Source: an uncultured Candidatus Saccharibacteria bacterium (GTDB lineage Bacteria; Patescibacteriota; Saccharimonadia; Saccharimonadales; Saccharimonadaceae). From it: 64,000 nucleotides of DNA. This document shows, one piece after another, positions 25,327 to 38,119 of this stretch. A model generated the notes under the pieces. It saw nothing but the letters and a program-made list of their open reading frames with translations. It had not been told where the DNA came from and ran no database searches. Location: contig CAMZBA010000004.1 in assembly GCA_947304395.1 (NCBI GenBank), positions 1 to 64,000 of the forward strand, in the 5' to 3' direction. The position numbers were made by a program, and so were the translations under genes. Every line of letters begins with the position of its first letter. The first letter of the stretch is position 1.

Positions 25327-27252
25327 TTAGGCAGCGGCTAGTTCTGGATCTTGATTAGCCGAATCGTCAACGGTCGTCTCCGACTCGTCCTCGTATGGTA
25401 AAGCGCCACCTAAAAACTTTACCATAGCCTCAAGAGCCGGCAACACTTTTTCGCCAATGAAAGTTGACTCTTTGCGGTAATAATTGGTTTCCCCCTGGAC
25501 AAATACGGAGCTATCAAAGTCATAATGAAGATCATCTCCGTATGCACGATTATACCAGTTGGCGCTTTTGTCGAGTTTTTCTTGGCTTTTCTTAATTAAC
25601 TTGCATAACCTAGCAAGCCTCGAGGCTGGAAATGTACTCTTTCCGTAATCAGGAGACGTTACGGCTAAAGCGCTTATATTGTTCCCGTAATTACGGTATA
25701 CATACTCTCGAACATCCTGCGGTATTTCTGGTGCACCCTCTCGATTTACGCAAAGTACCTCGTTCATGTAATCTTCTGGCGTACGCTCCAGCGCATGCTT
25801 AATTGCTTGATACTCTCTATTAGCCTTCAGTGCGCTTTCATGAAGCGCTAATCCGGTGTTTTCATGTCGTTCAGCTAATTCTCCCCGCGTAATCATGAGC
25901 TTTGTCATTATTGCGCGTTGCTCATCAGTGAACTCGCCTCTATCTGCGGCGTCACCTTTTTTGCGCATCTCATCCGCCTCGGCTTCGAGCTGGTCAGCAT
26001 ATTCCTCGCGGCTCAATCCCGTTCTCTCGAGTCTCTTCTGGATGGCCGGGGGGAGCTCGCCGTCTCCGCGCAATATCTTAACGCGAGCGCGATGGCTAGC
26101 CTCCATAGTATAGAAGCGTTCTGCTATCTGAGCCTCATTTGGCCTTTCTTTCAAGAGCATCTCTATTATTTGATCTGGCAAATCTTCAGTGGGCGTCCCT
26201 TCTCGCAAAAGTCCTGCTATCTCCATACGCTGCTTGTAGTTAGCTTCAAAATCGTCTCGATTTTTGCGATCAATCCTAGCTCTATCTAGCGCATTTACAT
26301 AGTTATGCAGTTCTTTTCCCCGTTCAGAGAATTGTTCCAGAAACCGCCAATCCTCTCTAGATAGCCCACCGCTTGCTTCTTTGCTTTGCATTATTTTCAA
26401 TAGTGATTTGCGCCGGGCGTCACTGTCGCTGCCGCCTTCAACATCGTCATTTAGCATATCCATAAGCTTTAGGTTTCGCTCAATGCGCAATGCTCCGCCT
26501 AGAATTGGCGGCTTATGCTTGCGCATTTCGAGAGTGCCGCTGTAGCCTTCTTGCTCGATTTTGTTCTTTATATAGCTAACCATTTCAAAGTACGAACCAC
26601 TCGTGCGGCTATCGTTGCAAAGCGCGTAATATTCTTTTACATTTGCAAGCGTTTCTTGATCGGAAATCATCATAAGTTTATAGCCATAACTATCCGCAAG
26701 CTCAGTATTACCGGATTCTAGAGCAGTCTTCTTTTTCTCCTCCAACATGTCTTCGATTTCGCACAATACGCCAATTTTTGACATTGGGCGGTCCTCTGGA
26801 GCCATATCGGTAATATGAGCCTGATAGTCTTCATAAATATCAAAAGCTTCTTTTCGCGTTAGAGCACGACCGCTGCTTGGACAGGTGTTTAGAATATCAA
26901 TATACCGTTCTACGAAGCGCACTCGCTCGCGGTTCTTCTCTGGGAGACTATCGAGCATCTCCTTCTTAGTCTTAGCATCGATCTTATAATATAGTAGTTT
27001 ATATTCTAGTGTGGCAGTTTGATGGTCCAGTTCACTCTCTTGCTCTCCTGGATCAAGGTCGAGTGCCTCTTCTTCTGAAGTATTCGCTTCCTCATTGTTT
27101 CGACCACTAGTCTCGCGTTTTTTCTTAGGTAAAAGATTAGAAAAGTTAATAGGGCTCTTTTTCGTCTTTTCCGCCGTGTCGCGGAAAAACCACTTATCAT
27201 CATTATTAGTGCCGTCGAGTTCCCGTATCGTATCTTCGAAGGATTGCCTCAT
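25327..27252 (-). CDS. Large charged helical protein, unknown
   Basis: A 641-residue soluble protein, strongly charged and helical throughout, with acidic ends, an Asp/Glu-rich segment near 50-75 and repeated ERxxEE-type stretches. It has no signal peptide, membrane segment or recognisable domain. A TATAAT box and an AGGAG site precede the ATG. clpC lies immediately upstream on the same strand (clpC stop at 27306, this start at 27252) and the membrane metallopeptidase downstream. The flanking of this protein by a Clp ATPase and a peptidase may indicate a protein-quality-control or secretion setting, but the sequence shows no direct proof. Confidence 0.75.
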   Translation of the reverse strand: MRQSFEDTIRELDGTNNDDKWFFRDTAEKTKKSPINFSNLLPKKKRETSGRNNEEANTSEEEALDLDPGEQESELDHQTATLEYKLLYYKIDAKTKKEMLDSLPEKNRERVRFVERYIDILNTCPSSGRALTRKEAFDIYEDYQAHITDMAPEDRPMSKIGVLCEIEDMLEEKKKTALESGNTELADSYGYKLMMISDQETLANVKEYYALCNDSRTSGSYFEMVSYIKNKIEQEGYSGTLEMRKHKPPILGGALRIERNLKLMDMLNDDVEGGSDSDARRKSLLKIMQSKEASGGLSREDWRFLEQFSERGKELHNYVNALDRARIDRKNRDDFEANYKQRMEIAGLLREGTPTEDLPDQIIEMLLKERPNEAQIAERFYTMEASHRARVKILRGDGELPPAIQKRLERTGLSREEYADQLEAEADEMRKKGDAADRGEFTDEQRAIMTKLMITRGELAERHENTGLALHESALKANREYQAIKHALERTPEDYMNEVLCVNREGAPEIPQDVREYVYRNYGNNISALAVTSPDYGKSTFPASRLARLCKLIKKSQEKLDKSANWYNRAYGDDLHYDFDSSVFVQGETNYYRKESTFIGEKVLPALEAMVKFLGGALPYEDESETTVDDSANQDPELAAA

Positions 27253-27305
27253 TAAAATATTACTCCTAGCTAGATTCCCTTAAGTAATATTATACACGAT
27301 TGCGC

Positions 27306-29780
27306 TTATTCTTTGGCTAAGGAAAATATAAATTTGTCTTTTTTGAAGTCAATTTTAGCAATGTCGCCTTTATTTAATTTGCCAGCAAGAAGATTATCCG
27401 CAATAAGACTCTCGACGTTGTCTTCGATCTGACGGCGAAGTGGGCGAGCGCCATTTTTTGCGTCATAGCCTTTATCGATTAATTCCTTTTTTGCCGACGG
27501 CGTTAACTGTAGGCCGACCGACTTGGTCGCTAGACGCTTCTTGAGGTCTTCAATCATATTGTCAAAAATGCGCTCAACATTCTTCTCGCTGAGGGCGTTG
27601 AATGTGACGATTGAATCAAAACGATTGACTAATTCTGGGCGCATCAATTTGCGCAAAGCCTTCATCGCACTAGCCTCATTAGCGGCGTGTTCAGCCTCAA
27701 GTGCCTTAGCGTCTTTTTTGGTCTTTGCCGAAAAGCCCATCTCGTTTTCGCGATACATTTCTTCCGCGCCAAGGTTGCTAGTCAAAATAATAATCGCATT
27801 ATTAAACTTGACCTTAGTCCCATGTCCGTCAGTCAAAGTACCATCTTCAAGAATCTGTAACAAAATATTAAATACGTCTGGATGAGCTTTTTCAATCTCA
27901 TCAAATAATACTACCGAATATGGGCGGTGGCGAATTTGCTCCGTAAGCTTGCCGCCATCGTCGTAGCCAATATAGCCAGCCGGCGCACCGACAAGTCGAC
28001 TAACATTATGCTTTTCGCCAAACTCAGACATATCGATCTTTATCAACGAATCCTCGCCGCCAAATACCTCACGCGCAATAACTTTTGCCAATTCCGTTTT
28101 GCCGACACCAGTAGGGCCCATAAAGATAAATGAACCAATTGGACGATGTAGATCCGCAATTCCTGAGCGTCCGCGGCGAATCGCTTTACTAACGGCCTTG
28201 ATTGCCTCATCTTGGCCAATAATATCTTTACTCAAGTGCTTCTCTAGATTTACTAAAATCTCCTGCTCGGAACCATGCACGCGACTAACTGGAATGCCAG
28301 TTTTTAGGCTAATTGCCGTCGCAAGATCGTCCGACGTAACGGCTGGTGCCTCATCCAACTTTTTGTTGGCTTTTTCTAGCTTTTTTAACTCTTCTTCTAT
28401 TTGCGCAGCGCGCGTTTTATACATGGCCGCCTTTTCGTAGTCTTCTTTTTCGGCAGCCGCTTCGATTTTAGACTCGAGGTCGGCAAGTTCAATTTTATTC
28501 TTTTTATATGCGCTGCCGCCTTTTTTGTCCAACGAAACCCGCGCGATCGCGCTGGCCTCATCAATCACATCAATTACTTTGTCGGGCATGAAACGATCTG
28601 AAATGTAGCGTTCAGACAAAGTTATAGCTTCTTCGAGAATATCGTCAGAGATAGTAACTTGGTGATACTTCTCGTAATGAGCCTTGATGCCCTTTAAAAT
28701 TCGCAGAGTAATTGTTGGCGATGGCTCGTTCACCATCACGGTTTGGAAGCGACGTGCGAGAGCTTTGTCTTTTTCGATTCCTTTACGATATTCATCGAGC
28801 GTAGTGGCGCCGATTAATTTAAGCTGATTGCGCGCAAGGGCTGGCTTCAAGATGTTCGCAGCGTCCATGCCGCCCTCAGCCGAACCGGCGCCAGATAGTA
28901 AATGCAACTCATCAATAAATAGAATTACCGAATCATCACCGGTCGCCTCATCGATAATACCCTTAATGCGCTCCTCAAATTCGCCGCGAAATTTTGTGCC
29001 GGCAACAACGGAACTAAGATCTACCTGGAAAATACGCTTGCCGATAAGCTTATCTGGGACGTCGTTCTTTGCCACGCGCATCGCTAAACCTTCCACGATA
29101 GCCGTCTTGCCGACACCTGCCTCGCCAATCAAAACTGGATTAGATTTCGTACGGCGACAAAGTACAGTAACGGCACGTTCAATTTCTTGCTCGCGACCAA
29201 TTACAGTATCGAGCCGCCCCTCTTTTGCCTCGGTAGTTAAATCCGTGCCATATTTGCTCAAGAAACGGTAGCCCGAACGCTTACCGGCCTTACGCTTTTG
29301 CTCTTCAATCTTTGCTTCACTAGCTTGTTTTTCGACTAATTCCTCGATATTTTCGGCAAGAGACTGAAGGTCGACGTCTAGTTTATCTAGCAATACGGAG
29401 GCGCGGGAGTTTGGCTGGCGAACTAGAGCGTAAATAATATGCTCTGTGCCGACAATATCTAATCCGTTTTCTTTCGCAAAGTTCAAGGACATCCTAAGCG
29501 TCAATACTGTTGCCTCAGAGAGGGACATCATTGCCATTGGGGCAGCAGGCACATCTACGGCGACTTTGCCCTGTGCACGTTCGACCTGGTCAATGTCCAC
29601 GCCGTTCTCGCGAAGAAGTCTCGCGCCGGTACTTGTATCTTGAGCTAAAATACCCATCAAAAGATGCTCAGTGCCCATATATCCCTGATTGTAGCGTTTA
29701 CTGTAAAAATCCGCCTTTTGCAGCGCAAAACGAGCGTTTTCGCTGAGGTGGTTCATAATCTCACTAAATTCATCTACCAT
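27306..29780 (-). CDS. clpC: ATP-dependent Clp protease ATPase subunit ClpC
   Basis: AAA+ unfoldase of 824 residues that feeds substrates to ClpP. Two N-terminal Clp_N repeats (about 8-150), AAA1 with Walker A GEAGVGKT (about 220) and Walker B ILFIDELH, a UVR/coiled middle segment (about 415-465), AAA2 with Walker A GPTGVGKT (about 560) and VVLFDEIEKAHPDV, and a C-terminal ClpB-D2 small domain. The middle segment is that of ClpC rather than ClpB. A CIRCE operator lies 22 bases before the ATG, so ClpC and ClpP are predicted to be induced together. Confidence 0.97.
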   Translation of the reverse strand: MVDEFSEIMNHLSENARFALQKADFYSKRYNQGYMGTEHLLMGILAQDTSTGARLLRENGVDIDQVERAQGKVAVDVPAAPMAMMSLSEATVLTLRMSLNFAKENGLDIVGTEHIIYALVRQPNSRASVLLDKLDVDLQSLAENIEELVEKQASEAKIEEQKRKAGKRSGYRFLSKYGTDLTTEAKEGRLDTVIGREQEIERAVTVLCRRTKSNPVLIGEAGVGKTAIVEGLAMRVAKNDVPDKLIGKRIFQVDLSSVVAGTKFRGEFEERIKGIIDEATGDDSVILFIDELHLLSGAGSAEGGMDAANILKPALARNQLKLIGATTLDEYRKGIEKDKALARRFQTVMVNEPSPTITLRILKGIKAHYEKYHQVTISDDILEEAITLSERYISDRFMPDKVIDVIDEASAIARVSLDKKGGSAYKKNKIELADLESKIEAAAEKEDYEKAAMYKTRAAQIEEELKKLEKANKKLDEAPAVTSDDLATAISLKTGIPVSRVHGSEQEILVNLEKHLSKDIIGQDEAIKAVSKAIRRGRSGIADLHRPIGSFIFMGPTGVGKTELAKVIAREVFGGEDSLIKIDMSEFGEKHNVSRLVGAPAGYIGYDDGGKLTEQIRHRPYSVVLFDEIEKAHPDVFNILLQILEDGTLTDGHGTKVKFNNAIIILTSNLGAEEMYRENEMGFSAKTKKDAKALEAEHAANEASAMKALRKLMRPELVNRFDSIVTFNALSEKNVERIFDNMIEDLKKRLATKSVGLQLTPSAKKELIDKGYDAKNGARPLRRQIEDNVESLIADNLLAGKLNKGDIAKIDFKKDKFIFSLAKE

Positions 29781-29802
29781 ATGTACCCCTTATTGTATGC
29801 TT

Positions 29803-29829
29803 TTAGCACTCGCAAGTCAAGAGTGCTAA
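29803..29829 (-). promoter_or_regulatory. CIRCE operator (HrcA) before clpC
   Basis: Perfect TTAGCACTC-N9-GAGTGCTAA with spacer GCAAGTCAA, differing from the clpP operator by one base. It also ends three bases before the -35 box of the divergent cassette gene at 29931, so that gene could respond too. Confidence 0.95.
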
Positions 29830-29832
29830 AAG

Positions 29833-29861
29833 ATTGACTTTTTATTCCGTTTGTGCTATAA
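29833..29861 (+). promoter_or_regulatory. Promoter of 29.9-kb cassette gene
   Basis: TTGACT at 29833-29838, 17-base spacer, TATAAT at 29856-29861 with an upstream TGC (extended -10). The leader contains a small CACC/GGTG hairpin and ends in AAAGGAGGGG. Confidence 0.85.
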
Positions 29862-29930
29862 TGATAATATTGGATACTACTAATCCCTGCACCTTAACGG
29901 TGACTACATTATTATAAAGGAGGGGCCTAT

Positions 29931-30455
29931 ATGAAAAAGGGCGAAAGACTTGCTTTCTTCATCGTAGTGATATTATTTTCTATCGCACTCGGGCTAAGCG
30001 CGAAGCTGGTCAAGATTGGCTACGACAGCTACGTGGCTGCTAGAGAAGCCAAAGAAACTGAAGAGATCGAAAAGACCAACAGATGGCGGGATGTGCCTAA
30101 GCACGGTACGAAAGATCCCGTGAATCCCGACTACGTTTCGCCTATGGATCCCGACGCTGGTCCGCAGGGGACAAATCCCGATAATGCAGATTACGGCGGC
30201 GGCAGCAACGTTCACAACAACACGGAGGAGTCGATCGAACCGGACTTTGAAGAACCCGAGTCCGACGAGTGGTACCTCTAGATCCCGAACCGCCGAAGGA
30301 GGAACACGGTTCCGACTCGAACGCCGACGACAAAGAGGACGACGAGGGCCACGAAGAGGAGGCCGAAAAAAGATCCGCCGCTAGTCGAATCAGGCACAAG
30401 CCAGAAGTCGAGCGCGCATGATTATACGGACAGAATGTTCGATGCGCCCGAATGA
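29931..30455 (+). pseudogene. Membrane-anchored acidic orphan protein with two frame changes
   Basis: The gene starts at an ATG behind AAAGGAGGGG and encodes a basic start, one membrane segment (about 7-27) and an acidic, Pro/Asn-rich tail ending at TAG 30279-30281 (116 residues). Coding character continues beyond: the -1 frame from about 30272 reads VPLDPEPPKEEHG and then Asp/Glu-rich sequence, and near the six-A run at 30366-30371 the original frame resumes as KDPPLVESG through to TGA at 30453-30455, ten bases before the terminator. One missing base in the G run at about 30271 and one extra A at about 30366 would give a single protein of about 174 residues. Homopolymer sequencing errors, true mutations or frameshifting are all possible. 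Confidence 0.8.
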
Positions 30456-30467
30456 GTCACCGATCAA

Positions 30468-30495
30468 GCTCCAGTCAGCCGACTGGAGCTTTTTC
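30468..30495 (+). terminator. Terminator of 29.9-kb cassette gene
   Basis: Perfect ten-base stem AGCTCCAGTC/GACTGGAGCT with a three-base loop, then TTTT. It fits a gene end at 30455 rather than at 30281. Confidence 0.92.
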
Positions 30496-30524
30496 ATGTT
30501 TTTATTACAACACTTTTGGTGAGG

Positions 30525-33604
<3,080 letters not shown>

Positions 33605-33618
<14 letters not shown>

Positions 33619-34486
33619 TTTCGAGCCTTTCTATACGTGCTTCAATTGGCGGATGAGTCGAGAAAAAACGGCTCAATACAGATTTTTTCAGTGGATTAGA
33701 AATATACATCGCCTCGGTCGCTACGTTTTGCTGGCGCATTGGGCGATTGTGTGCATCGAGTTTGCGCAAAGCGTTTATCATATCGTCCGCATTGCCGATT
33801 AACGAGGCCGAAGATGCATCCGCAAGGTATTCACGCTGGCGCGAGACGGCCAATTGAACAACCGTTGCGACCAGTGGCGACAAAACCAGAACGCATAATA
33901 CAAACAACATGCCGATTGGCGAATTATCCTCCTCTTCGCGGTCGCTATACCAAAGAACACGAAGCCCAAAATCCGACAGCAATCCAACCAGACAGGTCAA
34001 GCCAAAAGTTATCGTACTAATGCGAATATCGTAATTGCGCACATGCGACATTTCGTGCCCAAGTACCGCGCGAAGCTCTTTATCGTCCATTATGTCGAGC
34101 AATCCGCGCGTAACGGCAATCGCCGAATGCTGTGGATCACGGCCAGTCGCAAAAGCGTTTGGCGCCGAGTCGTTAATGATATATAGGCGCGGCGTTGGGA
34201 TTTTTGCGTTTTCGGCCAAAGATCCGACGATGCGGAAATATCGCGATCCTTCGTCTGGATTAGCCTCCTTTGCGCCGGCACTAACTAGAGCGATTTTGTC
34301 GGAAAAGAAATATTGAAATATTGCATAGCCCGCCGATAGAATTGCGCACCATATTAGGATAGCTGGATTATTTGAAAGCCATGCAAATAGCCAGCCAATT
34401 AAGCTAATTATTGCTACAAAAACAAACATAATTAATATTGTATTAATTTTGTTTTGTGCAATTTGCTTTTGCAAAGCTACTGCCAT
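33605..34486 (-). CDS. htpX: Membrane zinc protease HtpX (M48)
   Basis: HtpX-type M48 peptidase, 293 residues, which degrades damaged membrane proteins. Two N-terminal membrane segments (about 18-37 and 41-60), the zinc motif HEMSH at 144-148, two further membrane segments (about 160-220), and the third ligand Glu in the REYLADASSA stretch. Full length. It starts a compact operon with the 368-aa membrane protein and ligA. Together with ClpCP and the 24.2-kb metallopeptidase it gives three proteolytic systems in the window. Confidence 0.94.
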
Positions 34487-34503
34487 GTCTTAATTATAGC
34501 ATT

Positions 34504-36648
34504 TTAGAGTTTTTTGAGGTAGTTGCAGCCGTAAGCATAGTTTGAACAGTATAGAAAATCGCCATGTTTCCCGCGTTTTCGAATCAATTCGCCTGTATGG
34601 CATTTCGGACAAAGCCTGCCGTAAGCCTCCTTGATGTGGTTGGAAATTTCAAATATAAATGGCGATGGATTTTTGCGATTAGCAATTAAATATGTGGCCT
34701 CGCGCGCCCGCGTAATTGCTACATAAAACAGTCGTCGTTCTTCCGCAAAAGGAAAATTGTCTTCCTTAGACAGCATAGCATCTAGAATCGGGTCAGACTC
34801 ACGCGTCGCCGGCATGCCCATCATGTCTGAATTCATATTTAAGACAATAACAATGTCGCGCGTGATGCCTTTCGATTTGTGCATTGAGCAAAATTCGAGC
34901 TTTAAAGTACGTGCCGGGTTCGTTTTGTCGCATCATATCACGTCATAAATGTCTGATCCGCCGTCGCGTTTTTTAATTCTGAATGCATCTGACTCAATTC
35001 GTTTTATGTCGTGATTATAGCGTGATATGAGCTGCAGACTTTTTTGTTTTACTTTACCGTAACCGTATTTTGTGATTAATTCTTGCAGAATGATGACTAG
35101 CGACTCCGCATCCTGTCCAAAAGTCTTTCCGTTAGGCTTATTTAATATGATGCTTATCGTAGTTTTAGCGCTCTGAGTATTTTTGACTAATTTATGCGAC
35201 TGCATGGGGTTGCGCTGTATGAAATCGCAACTAATTTTAATCGTCGGCTCGCCAAAGCGATGCGTTGATTCGATAAAGCTACGGCGAGTTCTTAGTTCGA
35301 AAGTTTTCTCAAAATTATTTATTAGCGATAAGTCGCTGCCCGTAAACCGGTAGATCGACTGCCAATCATCGCCAACGGCAAACAGCTTGCAGCCTGGATT
35401 TTTATGCAAAATAGAATGCACCAACATGCAACGATTGCGCGAAAGATCCTGAACTTCATCGAGCAATATATATTTATACCCTACTGAGCAATCTGCAATA
35501 TTATCGATGGATTCTTTTGCAGCGTTTATCATGTCTGCGAAATCATAGCACCGTTCGTGTTGCAGCATTTTTTCGTAGGCATAATAAACGCGTTGATATA
35601 TCGATAAAAATAAATCATTTCGACGTTGGGAGTATTTTTCATCACTTTTTAAACGCTGTTTAATATCCGTAAAATCATAAAGGCCATTTTTGTGTAATGA
35701 TAAAATGTTTTGTAGCATACCATAAAAACCATCTAGTTCTTTGGCATAATATTGATTTTGGGACATTTCTTGATAAACTTCACAATCATCGCGACGATGA
35801 ACATTTATCCGAAAACGTTTTAGCTCTTCGGTGAGATATTGAAAAATCGATAAGTCATTTCAGCGCCAGGATGGCAAAATTATATAACTTGTATGGTTGC
35901 GCATATGCAAATTCTGACGCCACTTTATATCGCGCATATAGCTAGGACCATAAATGCTATGCCCTTTTTGGTTAATAATGAAATAATCCAAATAAATATT
36001 CCGCGGAGTTTTTATCGTGAAGCTAGGCTGATATTTTTCGTCACAGAATGGATATTGGCACTCGTGCACATGCGGCAAGTTGTTAACGTATAGCCAATTA
36101 GCTAATAATTGCTCATCCTTTGTACGGATAAAGCTACCCGACTGCTCAAAAAGCGCATGTCGCAAGTAGATTCGATTAAAATTAATACGCCCAGAATGAG
36201 TTTGTACCCCTGCGGGACTGCTTGGTGCGGAATAGAAAAACAGAATAAAGTCCACGACCGCACGCGCAAAGTCCGCATCGTGTTTAATTAGAAACTCTAC
36301 GTAACTACGAATAAAAGTCGCAATGCCCGTGTCGCTAAGAAGCTTTTTGAGCCCCAAGCCAGAATAGTCCGCATCTTTCAAAATGCTATTACCAAGACTA
36401 TGAAAAGTATGAATATTAATCCCTTTTATATCGCAACGCTCTTTTAGCTCAGATACTGTTTTTTGCGTGAAAGAGATGACCAATATCCGTTCGGCCGGAA
36501 TATCTAACTCGCGGTTCAAGTAATCTATCTTTGCCAATAGACTCATAGTCTTGCCGCTGCCAGCCGATGCTAATACAAGTTGAGCATCCTCACACGCTAC
36601 GACTGCTTCAATCTGCTGACGATCTAGTACGCAGCCACTATTCGACAT
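34504..36648 (-). pseudogene. UvrD/Rep-like superfamily I helicase with two in-frame TGA codons
   Basis: Read through in one frame from the ATG at 36648, this encodes about 714 residues of a superfamily I DNA helicase: Q-motif and Walker A (LASAGSGKT), motif Ia-like SFTQKTV, motif II LLDEVQDLS, motif III GDDWQSIYRFTG, motif V HKSKG, motif VI EERRLFYVAITRAR, and a C-terminal zinc ribbon of topoisomerase type (CPKC...CSNYAYGC). TGA codons at 35860-35862 and 34933-34935 break it into three pieces with no frame shift. No other damage is seen, and all helicase motifs are preserved, which is unusual for an old pseudogene. It may be recently inactivated, recoded, or wrongly sequenced. The upstream ATG at 36705 is less likely as a start. 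Confidence 0.82.
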
Positions 36649-36973
36649 TTTTTGCCTGCAAGCATACCGCAAATATAGCCAATTGTGACAACGCCTTAAA
36701 AGCATGACTAATCATACGCAAAAACGTCGCCATCGACTGGGGCGAGGAGAAAGGAGCTGCGCGCAAAGTATGGACATGTCCGAAAAAGAAATATAGATTT
36801 TACCAAATAATAAACGACGCAACTTCCAAATGAGCTGATAATACTTCGCACGCATAACTTAAATATAAAAAATCTTCAAAAATAAAAAAGCATCAGCATA
36901 ATAGAAGTATTATAATGAAGGCAACCAGAATATCGCGGCTCACACAAAAGAGATGGAAAGGAGGTGAAAAGCT
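36649..36973 (+). other. Gene-poor stretch with possible gene remnant and promoter
   Basis: Between the helicase and the 37.0-kb cassette gene. A TATAAT at about 36910-36915 with no clear -35 probably drives the cassette gene. Bases about 36709-36833 (+) have an open frame that reads like protein (IDWGEEKG, VWTCPKKKYRFYQ) but no start codon, so it may be the tail of a lost gene. Nothing else is evident. Confidence 0.35.
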
Positions 36974-37432
36974 GTGATAGGAGCACATTTCGAAGATGTC
37001 GCGAATCAAACCCTCAAGAATGCTGGAGAGTACGCTAGTACTTTAAAAATGTCACGTTATATAGTGTGCCTGAATGTATTGAAGCCTCCCGAGATCAATG
37101 GTGGCATTCAGACACTCAATCCGGTATACTCCAAGACGGTCGCTTCTGACGATGCTGAAATCAGTGAGGGATTCTGCATAGTCGTACAATTCCGCACCGC
37201 CCAAAAGCACCGTAGTATTTTTTACTATATTGGCGATAAACCCATGAGATGGGGAGAATCTCCGCTGGTGGCGAAACATGCCAAGTTTACAGAGGAGGGG
37301 ACAACATACTCTGTTGCTGTGGGGGTAATAGGCGGGACCGCCAAAGAAAACGCATCGATGGCCGACAAAATTTTCAATGTAATCGGGCGGAACAATATCG
37401 ATTTGCGCGACATTAGACTCCTTGGCGATTAA
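36974..37432 (+). CDS. Orphan cassette protein, unknown (152 aa)
   Basis: A soluble 152-residue protein beginning at GTG, chosen because AAAGGAGGTG lies at ideal distance (7 nt) and no ATG is near. It appears to be a single alpha/beta domain: an N-terminal helix, several strands (YIVCLNVL, GFCIVVQFR, SIFYYIGD, TYSVAVGVIGG) and a helix near the end (SMADKIFNVIG). No known motif is visible. It converges with the next orphan gene (37548-38093), with which it shares a loose pattern of strands followed by a helix, but similarity is too weak to claim homology. It ends at TAA with a hairpin terminator. Confidence 0.75.
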   Translation: MIGAHFEDVANQTLKNAGEYASTLKMSRYIVCLNVLKPPEINGGIQTLNPVYSKTVASDDAEISEGFCIVVQFRTAQKHRSIFYYIGDKPMRWGESPLVAKHAKFTEEGTTYSVAVGVIGGTAKENASMADKIFNVIGRNNIDLRDIRLLGD

Positions 37433-37444
37433 ACAACCAGGAGT

Positions 37445-37475
37445 AGCCGACCCTGCACAGAGTCGGCTTTTTTAT
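37445..37475 (+). terminator. Terminator of 37.0-kb cassette gene
   Basis: Stem AGCCGAC/GTCGGCT, then TTTTTT. Confidence 0.9.
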
Positions 37476-37483
37476 TCTTGAAA

Positions 37484-37516
37484 AATCCCCCAAACCTTGT
37501 CTCGATTTTGGGGGGA
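37484..37516 (-). terminator. Terminator of 37.5-kb cassette gene
   Basis: Stem of C/G runs (CCCCAAA/TTTGGGG) closing about 12 bases; on the minus strand it is followed by GATTTTT. It probably works for the minus-strand orphan gene. Confidence 0.75.
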
Positions 37517-37520
37517 AAAG

Positions 37521-37531
37521 TAACTATAGTT
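37521..37531. repeat. Direct repeat TAACTATAGTT, left copy
   Basis: Eleven bases, containing the palindrome AACTATAGTT, identical to 38120-38130. The two copies bracket the orphan gene 37548-38093. Confidence 0.6.
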
Positions 37532-37547
37532 GTTACCATAGGAACAT

Positions 37548-38093
37548 TCAAGACAGCTCAATGCAATAAATCGATGAGCGATCCAGAAGAGTCCCATAGG
37601 CCCTTTTGACGTACGGATCGGATTCAAAGAGATTTCTTAAGCTTCCGCGGCGAAAATGTGGCAGACATTCATTGATCAAATCTACAATTTCACGCATCAT
37701 GGCTAATTCGTCGATCCTATGATTAGACTGGCTATTCGGGGACGGCTCTATCGCTACTACTATGTGACCATAGGAGCGTTTATTTGATCCGACATCCAGG
37801 ATTAACCCTGGCGCCTCGCGCGTGTCGAAAAATAAGAGCGAATGCGACTTCTTAGCAGACGTTGCTATCTTTGTAGTCCGGTGCAGGAGATGTTCCCTTA
37901 TTCCATCTGCCTGAGGGCAATGACTGGCAGACTTAACCGAAACGTAGCGCGGGAAAGATGCGCTATTATTAATATCACCATCAATCGCAACAGCAACGGC
38001 GGCTTTTGATGTGGTTACCATGTCAAAAATACGCTGCGTCAAGGCAACGAACTGATTAGATAAAGAATCGAGTGTTTCCTTTTTTCTGTCCAT
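37548..38093 (-). CDS. Orphan cassette protein, unknown (181 aa)
   Basis: A soluble 181-residue protein. The ATG at 38093 is preferred over an upstream in-frame ATG because GGAGGTG lies directly before it. An N-terminal helix is followed by strands (AAVAVAID, YVSVKSA, SLLFFDT, GLILDVG, HIVVAIEP) and two C-terminal helices with a basic FRRGSLRNLF stretch. No family recognised. It ends with TGA. A TATAGT-type box lies upstream within the right copy of an 11-base repeat. Codon use (AGA, CGG) is like the other cassette genes. Confidence 0.75.
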   Translation of the reverse strand: MDRKKETLDSLSNQFVALTQRIFDMVTTSKAAVAVAIDGDINNSASFPRYVSVKSASHCPQADGIREHLLHRTTKIATSAKKSHSLLFFDTREAPGLILDVGSNKRSYGHIVVAIEPSPNSQSNHRIDELAMMREIVDLINECLPHFRRGSLRNLFESDPYVKRAYGTLLDRSSIYCIELS

Positions 38094-38119
38094 GTAGCAC
38101 CTCCAGACAAAAAACAACA

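Noticed and set aside
30184-30384. Arg-rich 66-residue plus-strand frame
   Set aside because: It is an out-of-frame reading of the Asp/Glu-rich orphan gene; the acidic frame has better codon use.
36974-38093. Homology between the two convergent orphan proteins, as in a toxin-antitoxin pair
   Set aside because: Only a loose strand-helix pattern is shared, the genes are convergent with separate terminators, and sizes do not fit a typical pair.
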